Below the pieces are notes generated by a model. It was not told where the DNA came from. It searched no databases and was given only the letters and a program-made list of their open reading frames with translations. A stretch of DNA of 37,266 nt from Spirochaetota bacterium. Lineage in GTDB: Bacteria > Spirochaetota > UBA4802 > JAFGDQ01. This document shows positions 8,940 to 17,952 of the stretch, piece after piece. The first letter of the stretch is position 1, and each line of letters starts with the position of its first letter. Location: the NCBI GenBank assembly GCA_016932015.1, contig JAFGDQ010000013.1, positions 1 to 37,266 of the forward strand, read 5' to 3'. A program made the position numbers and the translations under genes.

Positions 8940-9178
8940 ATAAACTGTAAAGAGATGAAGGGAAGACAGGTATCTACAGTGATTTCATTTTTGGAATGTT
9001 CAGTCAGAGAATTCAGGAAAAGCTCGAAAACAGGTTTGTCATAAGGCTGATAAGTGCTTTCGAGAAGCCATTAGTCGTAAAGAATCTCCCAGGCTTTTTC
9101 AAATTCGTCCATATCGATCCTGGAATATGCCGCTGCGGATAATTAATTTATCGACATCCCTGCCCGCTGCAGTATCTT
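8940..9178 (-). pseudogene. Decayed 3' fragment of an AraC/GyrI-type regulator
   Basis: Read on the minus strand, this stretch aligns with the C-terminal end of the intact AraC/GyrI gene (1040-1290) at about three quarters identity by eye over its first 155 bases. The encoded tail resembles EHSKNEITVDTCLP against EHSEDKIIVDICLP in the intact protein. It lacks the normal stop, and a block coding for the GGKYAVAHF part is deleted near 9130, after which the match resumes around the CTGCAGTAT sequence. No start codon or helix-turn-helix remains. The match ends where similarity to the repeated small-protein unit begins (about 9178). It lies in the same orientation as the intact gene, on the other side of the Wadjet operon. 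Confidence 0.8.
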
Positions 9179-9195
9179 CATAAATATTTGACGTA

Positions 9196-9624
9196 TTAAC
9201 CGAATCCTGTGCCTGAATATTGTTCACTTGTTTTACACAGGAGCATGTACGGTAATGAAACGGAGTGGATACGGTCAGGAGAGGTCATATTCTCCTGAAA
9301 TATGCTGATAGTATCAGAATTTTTAAACTTCTTTCGCACTGCTTTTTTGCCGGTTATAAATTCAGATATATAAAGATTGTATCCGCTCATGCCGAAGCCT
9401 CGTGCTTTTCTTATGCAGGCGTATTTTTCTTCCGGAGAAATCTGCTGCCATGACTTTACTGCTTCGGCAAAACTTTTGCGTACCTCTTTCTGAAAAGGTG
9501 TATCCGGGTTCCGCGGTACAACATAACTGCGTACGCATTGTCTGTTCCGGTTTACGTAAAAAACGGAGTTGCCGAATCGTCCGCTTATTGACAGAATTAC
9601 AGGATTGAGTTTTACGGTAGCCAT
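9196..9624 (-). CDS. Small repeated protein of unknown function, copy 1
   Basis: This 142-residue protein starts at the ATG at 9624, chosen for the strong GGAGG 6 bases upstream; the frame is open 8 codons further. The N-terminal part (about 1-45) reads like a short beta-rich unit (SGRFGNSVFYVNRNRQCVR, then VVPRNPDTPFQ). Next comes an HMG-box-like helical stretch (FAEAVKSWQQISPEEKYA, ending in SGYNLYISEF at about 97-106) and a 36-residue tail. A paralogue about 80% identical in protein sequence occupies 36903 to the right edge, in the same orientation. Nucleotide similarity continues about 18 bases past the stop. I do not recognise a characterised family. The basic HMG-like segment suggests nucleic-acid binding, but this is inference. 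Confidence 0.7.
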   Translation of the reverse strand: MATVKLNPVILSISGRFGNSVFYVNRNRQCVRSYVVPRNPDTPFQKEVRKSFAEAVKSWQQISPEEKYACIRKARGFGMSGYNLYISEFITGKKAVRKKFKNSDTISIFQENMTSPDRIHSVSLPYMLLCKTSEQYSGTGFG

Positions 9625-9954
9625 GAATATCCTCCTTAATGATTGCAAGTGTTGTTTTTTCTTCTAATAATATATACAAAAACACCTTACATTTTTTTCC
9701 CAGCCAGGCTTTGAGTAAAGCAGCAAGTCTATTTAAAGGATATTTTAAATTTCCAAAATATAATATAGATTAATAAAATAAAATTCAAAATCAATCAAAC
9801 AGGAGCCATATATTTATTATTTTTAAAAAAGGTTATTGTTTTTGATAATTCGGCACTCGTTGATATTAAAACGTACGTGCCTGCCTTTAACTATAGGAAC
9901 GGATGAGTTTGGAGAGAACTCAAAAGGTAGAGAATAACATTCCTGAATAATATG
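9625..9954. other. Intergenic region, AT-rich, no gene seen
   Basis: This stretch lies upstream of small-protein copy 1 and downstream of the metallo-hydrolase gene (both minus strand). The part next to 9624 carries the GGAGG ribosome site and A/T runs that could hold its promoter. A weak hairpin (GGCAC at 9852-9856 with GTGCC at 9877-9881) could end the metallo-hydrolase transcript. No coding remnant is visible. Confidence 0.5.
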
Positions 9955-11103
9955 TTAATCCGCAGCCTCAATAAGTTTATTTGCTTTTGTAATTTCCTGC
10001 TGTTTCCACCATTCGCTGTTAAGAGTCACATTCAGGTTATATACTGATTGTCCGGGCCCTGGAAGCATTAGTTTAATCTGCTTTGATTTTGCTTCAACTA
10101 ACAGCTGTTCTACCGGATCAGTCCAGCCGTGAAAAGCGAGTGTAAATGTTCCCCAGTGTATTGGAAGCATTACCTTTCCTTTAAGGTCAATATGCGCTTT
10201 AACTGCGTTTTCCGGGCCCAAATGAATTGATCCCCAGTTCGGATGATATGCTCCTATTTCAAGCATTGTTATGTCAAAAGGACCGTATTTTTCTCCTATT
10301 TGCTTAAATCCCGGAAAATAACCGGAGTCTCCGCCGAAGTAAACTTTATGCTTTTTCCCGAGAATTACCCATGATGACCACAGTGTCTGATTTCTATTGA
10401 AAAGACCGCGTCCTGAAAAATGACAGGCAGGTGTGGCAACCAGAATATGGGCATCGTCAATTTTGACAGTTTCCCACCAGTCAAATTCATGAATATGTTT
10501 TTCATTTACATCCCATTCATCAAAATGTTTTCCGACTCCAAGCGGCATGTAAAAATGGACGCCTGTTTTTGCGATCTTTTTGATTGTATTTTCATCAAGA
10601 TGATCATAATGATCATGCGAGATAATAACGCCGTCAAGAGGCGGAAGATCTTCGACCTTTATTGGCGGTTCAAAGAAGCGTTTCGGCCCTGCGAACGAAA
10701 CAGGGGAGGCGCGTTTGCTCCATACCGGATCTGTAATAAAACGTTTGCCGTCAATTTCTATTATTACTGTTGAATGATTTATCCATGTAACCCGAAGGCC
10801 GGATGAATCCATCGAGTTAAACTGGTCGGGATCAAGCTTAAAAGGCCCTATTGGCTGCTGCGGCTGACGTTTTTCATCACCTGCTATCCATTTCCATGCT
10901 GTACCGAAGAATGAACCTTGCTGCATGACTTTTACAGGTATCGGATTTACGAATTTTTTGCCGTCATAATTTTGGGATTTCATTATTCTGTCCTGTCTGA
11001 TTTGAGTTCGTTTGTCTGCTGTTGAGCATGATAGATTGAGGGCTGTTATTGTAAGTAATGCTATTGGAATAGTTAGAGTAAATTTTTTTAAGTATTTATT
11101 CAT
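9955..11103 (-). CDS. Metallo-beta-lactamase-fold lipoprotein, NAPE-PLD/UlaG-like
   Basis: This 382-residue zinc-dependent hydrolase is probably anchored to a membrane on the periplasmic or outer side. The N-terminus is a lipoprotein signal with lipobox LNLSC, giving a lipidated Cys26. The metal-binding motif HDHYDHLD follows a GVIISHDHYDH strand. Later ligands lie in ATPACHFSGRG, YFGGDSGYFPGF and the late MLPIHWGTF histidine. The segments VTWINHSTVIIEIDGKRFITDP and PKRFFEPP match the family of NAPE-hydrolysing phospholipase D and UlaG-like lactonases. NAPE-PLD-like activity is a family-level inference; the bacterial substrate is unknown. The gene stands alone, with AT-rich spacers on both sides. 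Confidence 0.85.
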   Translation of the reverse strand: MNKYLKKFTLTIPIALLTITALNLSCSTADKRTQIRQDRIMKSQNYDGKKFVNPIPVKVMQQGSFFGTAWKWIAGDEKRQPQQPIGPFKLDPDQFNSMDSSGLRVTWINHSTVIIEIDGKRFITDPVWSKRASPVSFAGPKRFFEPPIKVEDLPPLDGVIISHDHYDHLDENTIKKIAKTGVHFYMPLGVGKHFDEWDVNEKHIHEFDWWETVKIDDAHILVATPACHFSGRGLFNRNQTLWSSWVILGKKHKVYFGGDSGYFPGFKQIGEKYGPFDITMLEIGAYHPNWGSIHLGPENAVKAHIDLKGKVMLPIHWGTFTLAFHGWTDPVEQLLVEAKSKQIKLMLPGPGQSVYNLNVTLNSEWWKQQEITKANKLIEAAD

Positions 11104-11363
11104 AGTAATTCTTCATAGTTATATCCATTTGGCAGTTATATCATTATCAATTTTCAGATCAGGTATTAGATTTTTTGTGAAAAAATGATGATTACTATAA
11201 TAAACCTGTATTAATGCAAGGGCGTTCATTTTTTTTAAAGAGTGTATAAAAGTAATTGATAAGTAATCTAAATTATCAGAATTAAATAAAATATTTTTCT
11301 ATTTGGGAAGGTTTCACTTGGTTTTATCGAAATCTGTGGATTGAAAAGATATTTGTAAAATGT

Positions 11364-12806
11364 TTAATCTTTTTTTAATCCTATAATTTCCTTCAAAATT
11401 CTAATGTCATGTCTATTGATAATAAGTAAGAAAATGATTATAAGATAAACCATATTTATTATAATGAAACTGAATATTACTGATAAATCTGTTAAAAAAT
11501 AATGGTGTATTAAAAAGATAAAAATGGAAGTTAAAGCGAGTTTACCATAGATAATTATTACTGGTTTAATTTTTATAAACTTTTTCATTGATAAATATAA
11601 ATTAGATAACAGGAAAATTGAAAAAGTTGTTATGATAGTTGAAAATGCAGCTCCTTTAGTCTTGTAGAAATATATTAAAATCAAATTTGCTATAATATTT
11701 ATTATAACAGCAATTCCCATTATATAGGAAACGATACGTTGCTTATCAAGAGAAGTAATAATCGATATTGATGTAAACCATAAGAAAAAGAATGGAATGC
11801 CGAATGATATAATTCTAAGCACTTCAATTGAATCTTTATATTTATCGCTGAATATTGTAAGAATAATATCCCTGGAAAAAAAGAACATAATAATCATTAT
11901 ATAAATTGATATTATTGAAAGATATTTAGAAAATATATCAAATGTAAATTGAAATTTGTCCTTATTATCCTTGTAAGGAATTTTATATAGAAACGGAATT
12001 AAAACTCTCTGAAGATTGAGTGGAATGAATTGTAAAGAAAGATAAAATAAATATCCATTATTAAAAATTCCGGAATATATGGGGCCATGCATTAGAGAAA
12101 GAATAATAATATTGGTTCTTTGAATAATATTGCTGTAAAAGATTGATAATGTAAATGGAATAGTTTCTTTTAGAAATTTTTTCAGTGTCTGTGAATTATA
12201 TTTTAATTTAATGAATTTAAAAGTATATATCAGTATTATTGTAAGAAAGAATATTACAAGAATACTTCTTGTAATTGCAAAATGAAAATAATTTCCTTTT
12301 AAAAGAATTATTATTATTGTACTTCCAAGAAATGATAATGAAAAGAGAGATGTAAATATTGCTTGTATATTAAAATGTTCTTTTGCATCATTTAATGCAT
12401 AAAATGACACTAAAAATTCATTCCCAATCCTTACAAATCCAAAAATCAATGTTAGATAAATTGTATTTGTATTATAGTTAGTAAAGAAGAGAGAGATAAC
12501 CAATAAAAGATAAACCGTAATTGCAAGAAAAGTTTTTATTATAAGATTATTTGTAAAATGTTCTCTCTCATATTGGGGCTCAATATTTATTGCTCTAATG
12601 AGTGTCTGATTAATCCCGATATTTGTAAAAACAGAGAAAAATGTGGCAAATTCGAGTGCTGTTGTATATTCCCCATATTGTTCAATTTTTAAAAAACGTG
12701 CGATAATAACACTGATTATAAAAAAGATCAATTTTTCCAGTATACTCGCACTAGTAACAATTATGGTATTTTTAAAAATTCGTGATTTGTCTGATTTGTT
12801 TTTCAT
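11364..12806 (-). CDS. Polysaccharide flippase (Wzx/MVF-type membrane protein)
   Basis: This 480-residue inner-membrane protein has about 12-14 hydrophobic helices and little else. It starts with the usual short basic tail (SDKSRIFKNTIIVTSASILEK) and continues with ARFLKIEQYGEYTTALEFATFF, the N-terminal signature of the oligosaccharide flippase family (Wzx/RfbX). The early motif NIGINQTLIRAI is also typical. It would flip undecaprenyl-linked glycans for surface polysaccharide or O-antigen. The gene is extremely AT-rich and is divergent from the glycosyltransferase genes across a 404-bp gap. Genes for a polymerase or an initiating transferase are not in the window. Confidence 0.87.
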   Translation of the reverse strand: MKNKSDKSRIFKNTIIVTSASILEKLIFFIISVIIARFLKIEQYGEYTTALEFATFFSVFTNIGINQTLIRAINIEPQYEREHFTNNLIIKTFLAITVYLLLVISLFFTNYNTNTIYLTLIFGFVRIGNEFLVSFYALNDAKEHFNIQAIFTSLFSLSFLGSTIIIILLKGNYFHFAITRSILVIFFLTIILIYTFKFIKLKYNSQTLKKFLKETIPFTLSIFYSNIIQRTNIIILSLMHGPIYSGIFNNGYLFYLSLQFIPLNLQRVLIPFLYKIPYKDNKDKFQFTFDIFSKYLSIISIYIMIIMFFFSRDIILTIFSDKYKDSIEVLRIISFGIPFFFLWFTSISIITSLDKQRIVSYIMGIAVIINIIANLILIYFYKTKGAAFSTIITTFSIFLLSNLYLSMKKFIKIKPVIIIYGKLALTSIFIFLIHHYFLTDLSVIFSFIIINMVYLIIIFLLIINRHDIRILKEIIGLKKD

Positions 12807-13210
12807 TAAAGTATTTTCAAAATTTTATGTTTATTTTTCAGTTATTAGATCTTCAGTTAAAAAGAAATTTAAAAGATAACAAACGCTTTTAATAAATAGG
12901 AAAATTAAAGCCGAGAATAACGCTATAATGGTGAATAATCAAGATTATTATTAGTTAATTTATCTGAAAATGTTAATAATAGTTTTATTGATTTTGTAAA
13001 AAATAACTAAGATTAAGTATGGATTATAGTAAAGTCATTTTAAGCTGGTTTAAAAATAAAATTATTTATATAAAGAAGGAATTAAATAATAATATAGTCT
13101 TGTAACAGGGTTTGTCTTAAATATTGATGAATCATGGATTCGACTGGATACTTATAATTAAGAGTTAGACAGGCTATAAACATTAGTAAAATTAAGAGAA
13201 TGGTATAAAA
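12807..13210. other. Divergent intergenic region, no gene seen
   Basis: This 404-bp, very AT-rich spacer between the leftward flippase gene and the rightward glycosyltransferase gene must hold promoters for both. A/T runs make several -10-like hexamers possible and none stands out. No conserved coding remnant, tRNA or repeat was seen. Confidence 0.5.
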
Positions 13211-14395
13211 ATGAAAATCTTGTTTGATTTTATCGCGCTGCAACCAAGTCAGGGAAAATTTCATGGTGCAGGTGAGTATGGGAAGGCTGTTTTATATAGA
13301 TTGCTTGAAAAAATTAAAGAAGAAAAGATTGATGGCTTCTTCAGACCTGATGAGTGGTTTGATCCTCAAATAAAAGAACTATTGGTTAGACACAGTATAA
13401 ACCTTTTCCCGGTGAACAGCAATAAAGAAATTAGTGATGTCATTAGAAGCGGAAATTACGATGTGATATATTCTGCATTACCTTATAAATTGTATGATTT
13501 AGATTTATCAAATACAGAATTTATTTTTACCCTGCACGGCTTACGTGAACTTGAAATGCCGACAGACAGGTATGAATATAAATATTATTCAGGTTTTGAA
13601 TCGTTATCTAAATATATTTTTAAAAATATATTTAGACAGTATTATATCAAAATGCAGAAGGTCAAACTTGAAAAATTATTACAATCCAAATCAAAGAACA
13701 GGCATGTAATTGTTGATTCAAATCATACAAAGTATTCGGTGTTAAATTTTTTTCCAAATATAAATAGTACAGAAATAGATATTTTTTATCCTCCTGTGAA
13801 ACAATACAATGATGAAATTACCCTTAAGCAGGAGAAGGAGACTCTGGATAAATTTAATACTTCAAAAGATGAGTATTTTTTGATTATTAGCGGGAATAGA
13901 TGGGTAAAAAATTCGTATCGTGCGATTAAAGCTTTTAATGAATTACTTGAAGAGATTCCGGATTTTGATAAAAAGGTATTGGTTATCGGAGTTGAATCTA
14001 TAAAGAAGTTTAAAAAATATTTCAGAAAAACAGATAAAATTATTCTTCATGATTATGTCGAAACTTCGGAACTTGAAATCCTTTATAAAAATGCATTTTG
14101 TTTTGTCTATCCATCTTTAAATGAGGGATTCGGCTATCCACCGCTTGAGTGCATGAAATTCGGTACTCCTGTTATATGTTCAGCAATTTCATCTATTACT
14201 GAAATATGTGGAGATTCTGTAATTTATTTTAATCCATTTCGAATAGATGAAATAAAGAACCGGATATTATTTATTTTATTTGATGAAAAAAGTAGAAAGG
14301 AATATGGGAAACTTGGGAGGAGCAGATATGAAAAAATATTTCACAAACAGAAAAAAGATGTTAATGAAATATGCAATATTATATTGAATAATTAG
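13211..14395 (+). CDS. Glycosyltransferase, GT4-like (GT-B fold)
   Basis: This 394-residue cytosolic or membrane-associated sugar transferase starts with the N-terminal Rossmann strand MKILFDFIALQPSQGKFHGAGEYGKAV, where the Gly-rich GAGEYG loop is typical of family 4. The C-terminal domain has the donor-binding E-x7-E motif in NEGFGYPPLECMKFGTPV at about 300-317, followed by the SAISSITEICGDSVIYF strand-loop. It should transfer a nucleotide-activated sugar onto a lipid-linked glycan. An AAGAGAA sequence upstream of the ATG could bind ribosomes. It is the first of two rightward transferases in the polysaccharide cluster. The sugar and acceptor cannot be read from sequence. Confidence 0.86.
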   Translation: MKILFDFIALQPSQGKFHGAGEYGKAVLYRLLEKIKEEKIDGFFRPDEWFDPQIKELLVRHSINLFPVNSNKEISDVIRSGNYDVIYSALPYKLYDLDLSNTEFIFTLHGLRELEMPTDRYEYKYYSGFESLSKYIFKNIFRQYYIKMQKVKLEKLLQSKSKNRHVIVDSNHTKYSVLNFFPNINSTEIDIFYPPVKQYNDEITLKQEKETLDKFNTSKDEYFLIISGNRWVKNSYRAIKAFNELLEEIPDFDKKVLVIGVESIKKFKKYFRKTDKIILHDYVETSELEILYKNAFCFVYPSLNEGFGYPPLECMKFGTPVICSAISSITEICGDSVIYFNPFRIDEIKNRILFILFDEKSRKEYGKLGRSRYEKIFHKQKKDVNEICNIILNN

Positions 14396-14519
14396 CTGCC
14401 AAATAATTAATATAAATAACAAGAATCGTTTTTTTATTACAGAATTGTGACTACTGTATCATACGCTGATGTTAGGAAGGCATTTTAAAGATTAAACATT
14501 CGAGCAGGCTTGTCATTTT

Positions 14520-15611
14520 ATGAAAAAAATAGCGCTTATTTTCCCAAAAGATTCTGAAGCAATCTTTAATAAAGACTCCCAAAAGACATTTGGGGGGGCT
14601 ACTGTACAAATTTATCTGATTGGAAAAGAGCTTAGCGAATATACAGATATAAAAGTATATTCTTTAATTAATAATTATAAAAAAATAAATTTTCAGGACG
14701 GGAATAAATTTAATTTTATTAATACTTTTAATAACTCAGATAATGTACTAAAAAAGATTTTATCTTTTCATTCTAAAATAAAAAAAATAAAGCCTGACAT
14801 TATTATACAAAGAGGTTTGACTTTATTCTCATGCTTACTTGCTTTATATTGCCGCTTCAGTAAAATAAAATTTATTTTTATGTTCGCACATGATAGGGAG
14901 GTTGTTGGAAGATATCAAAGATCAAACAATATATGTAGTTTGTTTGGCATCTTGCTATATTATTCTGATTTTTTGATATGTCAAACTCAAGATCAGTATA
15001 AGAAAATTAGTAAAAAATATAAACCTAAAAGTAAGATTATATACAGCGGATATGAGATAAAAAGAAATGGTAATAAAAAGAAAGAATTTATTTTATGGGT
15101 AAGCAGAATAGAGGGATGGAAAAGGCCGGATCTTTATTTAAAATTAGCTGCTGAAAATCCTGATAAAAATTTTGTAATGATATCACCCATGTCTCCTGGA
15201 TATTCTGATCTTTATGATGAGTTTTATAAAAACGCAGAAAGCATTCCAAATCTGGAACTTCTGGATTTTGTTCAATTTAATGAAATTGATGACTATTTTA
15301 AAAAAGCTTCTGTCTTTATCAACACATCGTTGCAGGAAGGATTCCCAAACACTTTTATTCAGGCATGCAAGAACGGTATTCCTGTAATATCTTTAAATGT
15401 CAATCCAGATGATTTTATTGAAAAGTATTCCTGTGGTTTTTTCTGCAATGATGATTTTTATCTGATGAATGAGAGTCTAAAAAAAATATTAAATGATAAG
15501 AAATTGTATAAAAAATTGTCAGATAATGCATATGAATATGCATTAGAATTTCATGATATTAGAAAAAATGTAAATGTTTTAATGAATTCAATATATGGTT
15601 TAATAAAATAA
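14520..15611 (+). CDS. Glycosyltransferase, GT4/GT1-like (GT-B fold)
   Basis: This 363-residue protein has an N-terminal Rossmann domain beginning KKIALIFPKDSE and a glycine-rich TFGGATVQIY acceptor loop. The C-terminal nucleotide-sugar domain has ILWVSRIEGWKRPDLYLKLA (the usual G-R-hinge region) and the late motif NTSLQEGFPNTFIQACKNGIPVI, in which the second glutamate of the classical E-x7-E is replaced by Gln or Ala. The replacement is seen in several active GT4 members, so activity is still likely. It lies 124 bp after the previous transferase, probably in the same transcript. A truncated methyltransferase gene converges on its 3' end with a 16-bp gap. Confidence 0.84.
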   Translation: MKKIALIFPKDSEAIFNKDSQKTFGGATVQIYLIGKELSEYTDIKVYSLINNYKKINFQDGNKFNFINTFNNSDNVLKKILSFHSKIKKIKPDIIIQRGLTLFSCLLALYCRFSKIKFIFMFAHDREVVGRYQRSNNICSLFGILLYYSDFLICQTQDQYKKISKKYKPKSKIIYSGYEIKRNGNKKKEFILWVSRIEGWKRPDLYLKLAAENPDKNFVMISPMSPGYSDLYDEFYKNAESIPNLELLDFVQFNEIDDYFKKASVFINTSLQEGFPNTFIQACKNGIPVISLNVNPDDFIEKYSCGFFCNDDFYLMNESLKKILNDKKLYKKLSDNAYEYALEFHDIRKNVNVLMNSIYGLIK

Positions 15612-15627
15612 TACTACAAAACTTGCT

Positions 15628-16077
15628 TCAGATAGTTTGTTTTTTATTGCTAATAATTATAACAGCCAGAGCTTCAGCATTATGGTATTTTTCATCGTAT
15701 TTTGAATCAGTTATTTCATTAAAAGAGCATTGCTTCCAGTTTAAATTTGATATATTTTTGAAGTAGCAAATGTCATATTCTTTTAATCTTCCATTCTTGA
15801 TGCATGAATCAAGATATGGATTATAACCGTAAGGAATTGTAATAACTCCAAGACCTTCTTTGGCAATTAAATTATCTTTGATATATTTAATAGCATTTTC
15901 CGGATTCCTCTCGTTCCAAACGCTATCATCATATCCTACATGTTCAATAGTCGGAATACTAATAATTAGATCGAACTTTTCTTTTGGTGCGTAGTCAAGA
16001 ATATCAACATTTAATACTCCTGTTGAATGCTCAAATTTATCAATAATAAAATGATTACAGGAAAAATAATAAGACAT
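15628..16077 (-). pseudogene. N-terminally truncated class I SAM methyltransferase
   Basis: The 149-residue reading frame keeps the middle and end of a Rossmann methyltransferase: HFIIDKFEHSTGVLNVDILD (post-I acidic strand), KFDLIISIPTIEHVGYDD (motif with Glu-His after beta-4) and GVITIPYGYNP. The SAM-binding motif I and everything before it are missing. In-frame sequence upstream of the first ATG (positions 16078-16104) is open for only a few more codons before a TGA. The domain could not bind SAM in the usual way, so I call it a truncated remnant. It is oriented against the surrounding rightward genes. It could still be expressed as a short protein. Confidence 0.6.
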
Positions 16078-16228
16078 GACAGAGGGATAGTTATTTGAAA
16101 AAAATCATATGATATTTATTTTTTTGAGCATAGTAGAATATATATTTTAATTATTATTGAAATAATTTGAAATAAATACTATTCGGTGTTGATTATTAAT
16201 ATGAACCAACAGGGAAGGTAAAGGAAAG

Positions 16229-16954
16229 ATGGCTTTAAAAAAGCGTTTATATAAAATATATCGTGATCTTTTTTCTTATCCAGAATTACAAATGGAAGTA
16301 ATTAATTATGATGAGTATTGGAAAAAACGATGGCAGGATGGAACGTCGGAGGGATTGGGAAAATTAAATTCATTCCAGAGGGAAAGAACAGACTGGATTG
16401 TGCCTAAAATTGAAGAGAATTCAAAAGTCCTTGATATCGGTTGCGGAGAAGGTGGTACACTACTATATATTAAAAAAAATAAAAGTATATTTCCAATGGC
16501 TACTGAAATTTCCCAATATGCTTTGAAATATCTTAAGTCTATATCTATTGATGCTTATAAATGTGATATGCTGAAGATAGATGAGGTTAAAAAATTACCC
16601 CGGGCTGATTATATTATAATGTTTGAGGTTTTGGAACATTTGCCCAATGCAGAGGAGATAATTAAAATTCTGGAACAAAAGGCAAATAAATCAATTTTTA
16701 TAAGCATCCCCAATACCGGGTATTTTATATACAGGATCAGATTGTTATTCGGCAGGTTCGCATTACAATGGGTTACTAATCCGGGAGAACATCTGCGGTT
16801 TTGGACCTATAAAGATCTTAAGTGGTGGCTGAAATCATTGGGGTATAGCAAAAGATCAAATGTCCATGTCTATCAGGGTGTCCCATTGTTCAATAAAATT
16901 TTTAAAGGTATATTCGGTAAGGGATTGGTTTTTGAAATTATTAATAATAAATAA
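16229..16954 (+). CDS. Class I SAM-dependent methyltransferase
   Basis: This 241-residue protein has the canonical motif I VLDIGCGEGGTLLYI at about 68-82, an acidic ATEISQYALKYL post-I segment (Glu binding the SAM ribose), and PRADYIIMFEVLEHLPNAEE at about 128-147. The Methyltransf_11/23 fold is clear. The start at 16229 is supported by AAAGGAAAG a few bases upstream. The later part (GEHLRFWTYKDLKWWLKSLGY) is typical of methyltransferases in surface-glycan clusters. It probably methylates a sugar or lipid-linked glycan intermediate. It closes the rightward polysaccharide genes; the next gene belongs to metal uptake. Confidence 0.85.
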   Translation: MALKKRLYKIYRDLFSYPELQMEVINYDEYWKKRWQDGTSEGLGKLNSFQRERTDWIVPKIEENSKVLDIGCGEGGTLLYIKKNKSIFPMATEISQYALKYLKSISIDAYKCDMLKIDEVKKLPRADYIIMFEVLEHLPNAEEIIKILEQKANKSIFISIPNTGYFIYRIRLLFGRFALQWVTNPGEHLRFWTYKDLKWWLKSLGYSKRSNVHVYQGVPLFNKIFKGIFGKGLVFEIINNK

Positions 16955-17056
16955 TTACAAAGTACATGTATTCTTTGGATGATTATTATTCTATACTACT
17001 GATGCGTTATATTGAATACCTATTCGTATTAAGAAAAGATTAACAAAGGAATAATC

Positions 17057-17896
17057 ATGAAATTAGCAAAACCATTACTTTTATTTTGTCTGTTTTTTTT
17101 AATAAGCATTTTTAACTCCTGTAAAGATCGCAATTCGGAAATTCTTAAACTCGCAACCACAACCAGCACCGCAGACACAGGCCTTCTGGACTATCTGTTG
17201 CCGATTATTGAAGAAGATACCGGAATCGAAGTGCAATACATAGCAGTCGGAACAGGAAAAGCGCTGGAATACGGCAGAAATTGCGATGTGGATGCCTTAA
17301 TGGTGCATGCCCCTGACGCAGAGAAGAAATTTATCAATGACGGATACGGTATTGAGCGAAAGTTAATCATGTATAACGATTTTATAATAATCGGTCCTGA
17401 ATCCGACCCCGCTGGATTAAAGGGGAAATCTGTTAGGCAGGCATTTGGAATAATCGCCGTAAAAAGGGCGAGCTTTGTAAGCAGGGGGGACAATTCCGGG
17501 ACTCATAAAAAAGAAACCGGACTCTGGAAGTCTGCCGGGTTAAAAGTACCTGATAAACAGAAATGGTATATACAGTCCGGGCAGGGAATGATGAATACAA
17601 TCACCATTGCGGAAGAGCGAAGCGCCTATACAATGGCTGACCGGGGAACTTATATTAAATATGCTGACATCAGAAAAGGAAAGCAGTCGCTTGTAATAAT
17701 AGTTGAAGGTGATCCTGATCTCAGGAATCAATACAGTGTAATGGCTATTAATCCTGAAAGATGCGATAATGTTAAATACGAAACCGCAAAGAAATTTTCT
17801 GAATGGATCATTTCTCCTAAAGCTCAAAAAGCAATAGGAGATTTTAAATTAATGGGTAAGCAGCTTTTTATTCCAAATGCTGGCACAGGAAATTAG
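17057..17896 (+). CDS. tupA: Tungstate-binding lipoprotein TupA-like
   Basis: This 279-residue extracytoplasmic substrate-binding protein belongs to the tungstate (TupA) family. The N-terminus has a lipoprotein signal with lipobox FNSC. The mature part opens with ILKLATTTSTADTGLLDYLL, the family's oxyanion-binding TTTS loop, and keeps VGTGKALEYGRNCDVDALMVH and SRGDNSGTHKKE, all typical TupA features. The ATG has GGA 7-8 bases upstream. The membrane permease (tupB) and ATPase (tupC) usually found beside it are absent, so it must work with components encoded elsewhere or be an orphan. Phosphate- or molybdate-type binding is less likely given the TTTSTADTG motif. Confidence 0.86.
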   Translation: MKLAKPLLLFCLFFLISIFNSCKDRNSEILKLATTTSTADTGLLDYLLPIIEEDTGIEVQYIAVGTGKALEYGRNCDVDALMVHAPDAEKKFINDGYGIERKLIMYNDFIIIGPESDPAGLKGKSVRQAFGIIAVKRASFVSRGDNSGTHKKETGLWKSAGLKVPDKQKWYIQSGQGMMNTITIAEERSAYTMADRGTYIKYADIRKGKQSLVIIVEGDPDLRNQYSVMAINPERCDNVKYETAKKFSEWIISPKAQKAIGDFKLMGKQLFIPNAGTGN

Positions 17897-17919
17897 TCTT
17901 CAGAATTAATTATTCAATT

Positions 17920-17952
17920 GACTTTTTATATATGTATATACATAAAAAAGCC
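17920..17952. terminator. AT-rich palindrome after the tungstate-binding gene
   Basis: A perfect 14-base palindrome (TATGTATATACATA) flanked by T-rich sequence on the left and A6 on the right lies within this interval. The layout suits a bidirectional terminator, though all-AT stems are weak. Confidence 0.35.

Noticed and set aside
8926-9881. Shared 10-mer GCACTCGTTG at 8929 and 9853
   Set aside because: Ten-base matches are expected by chance many times in a window of this size and no longer similarity surrounds it.
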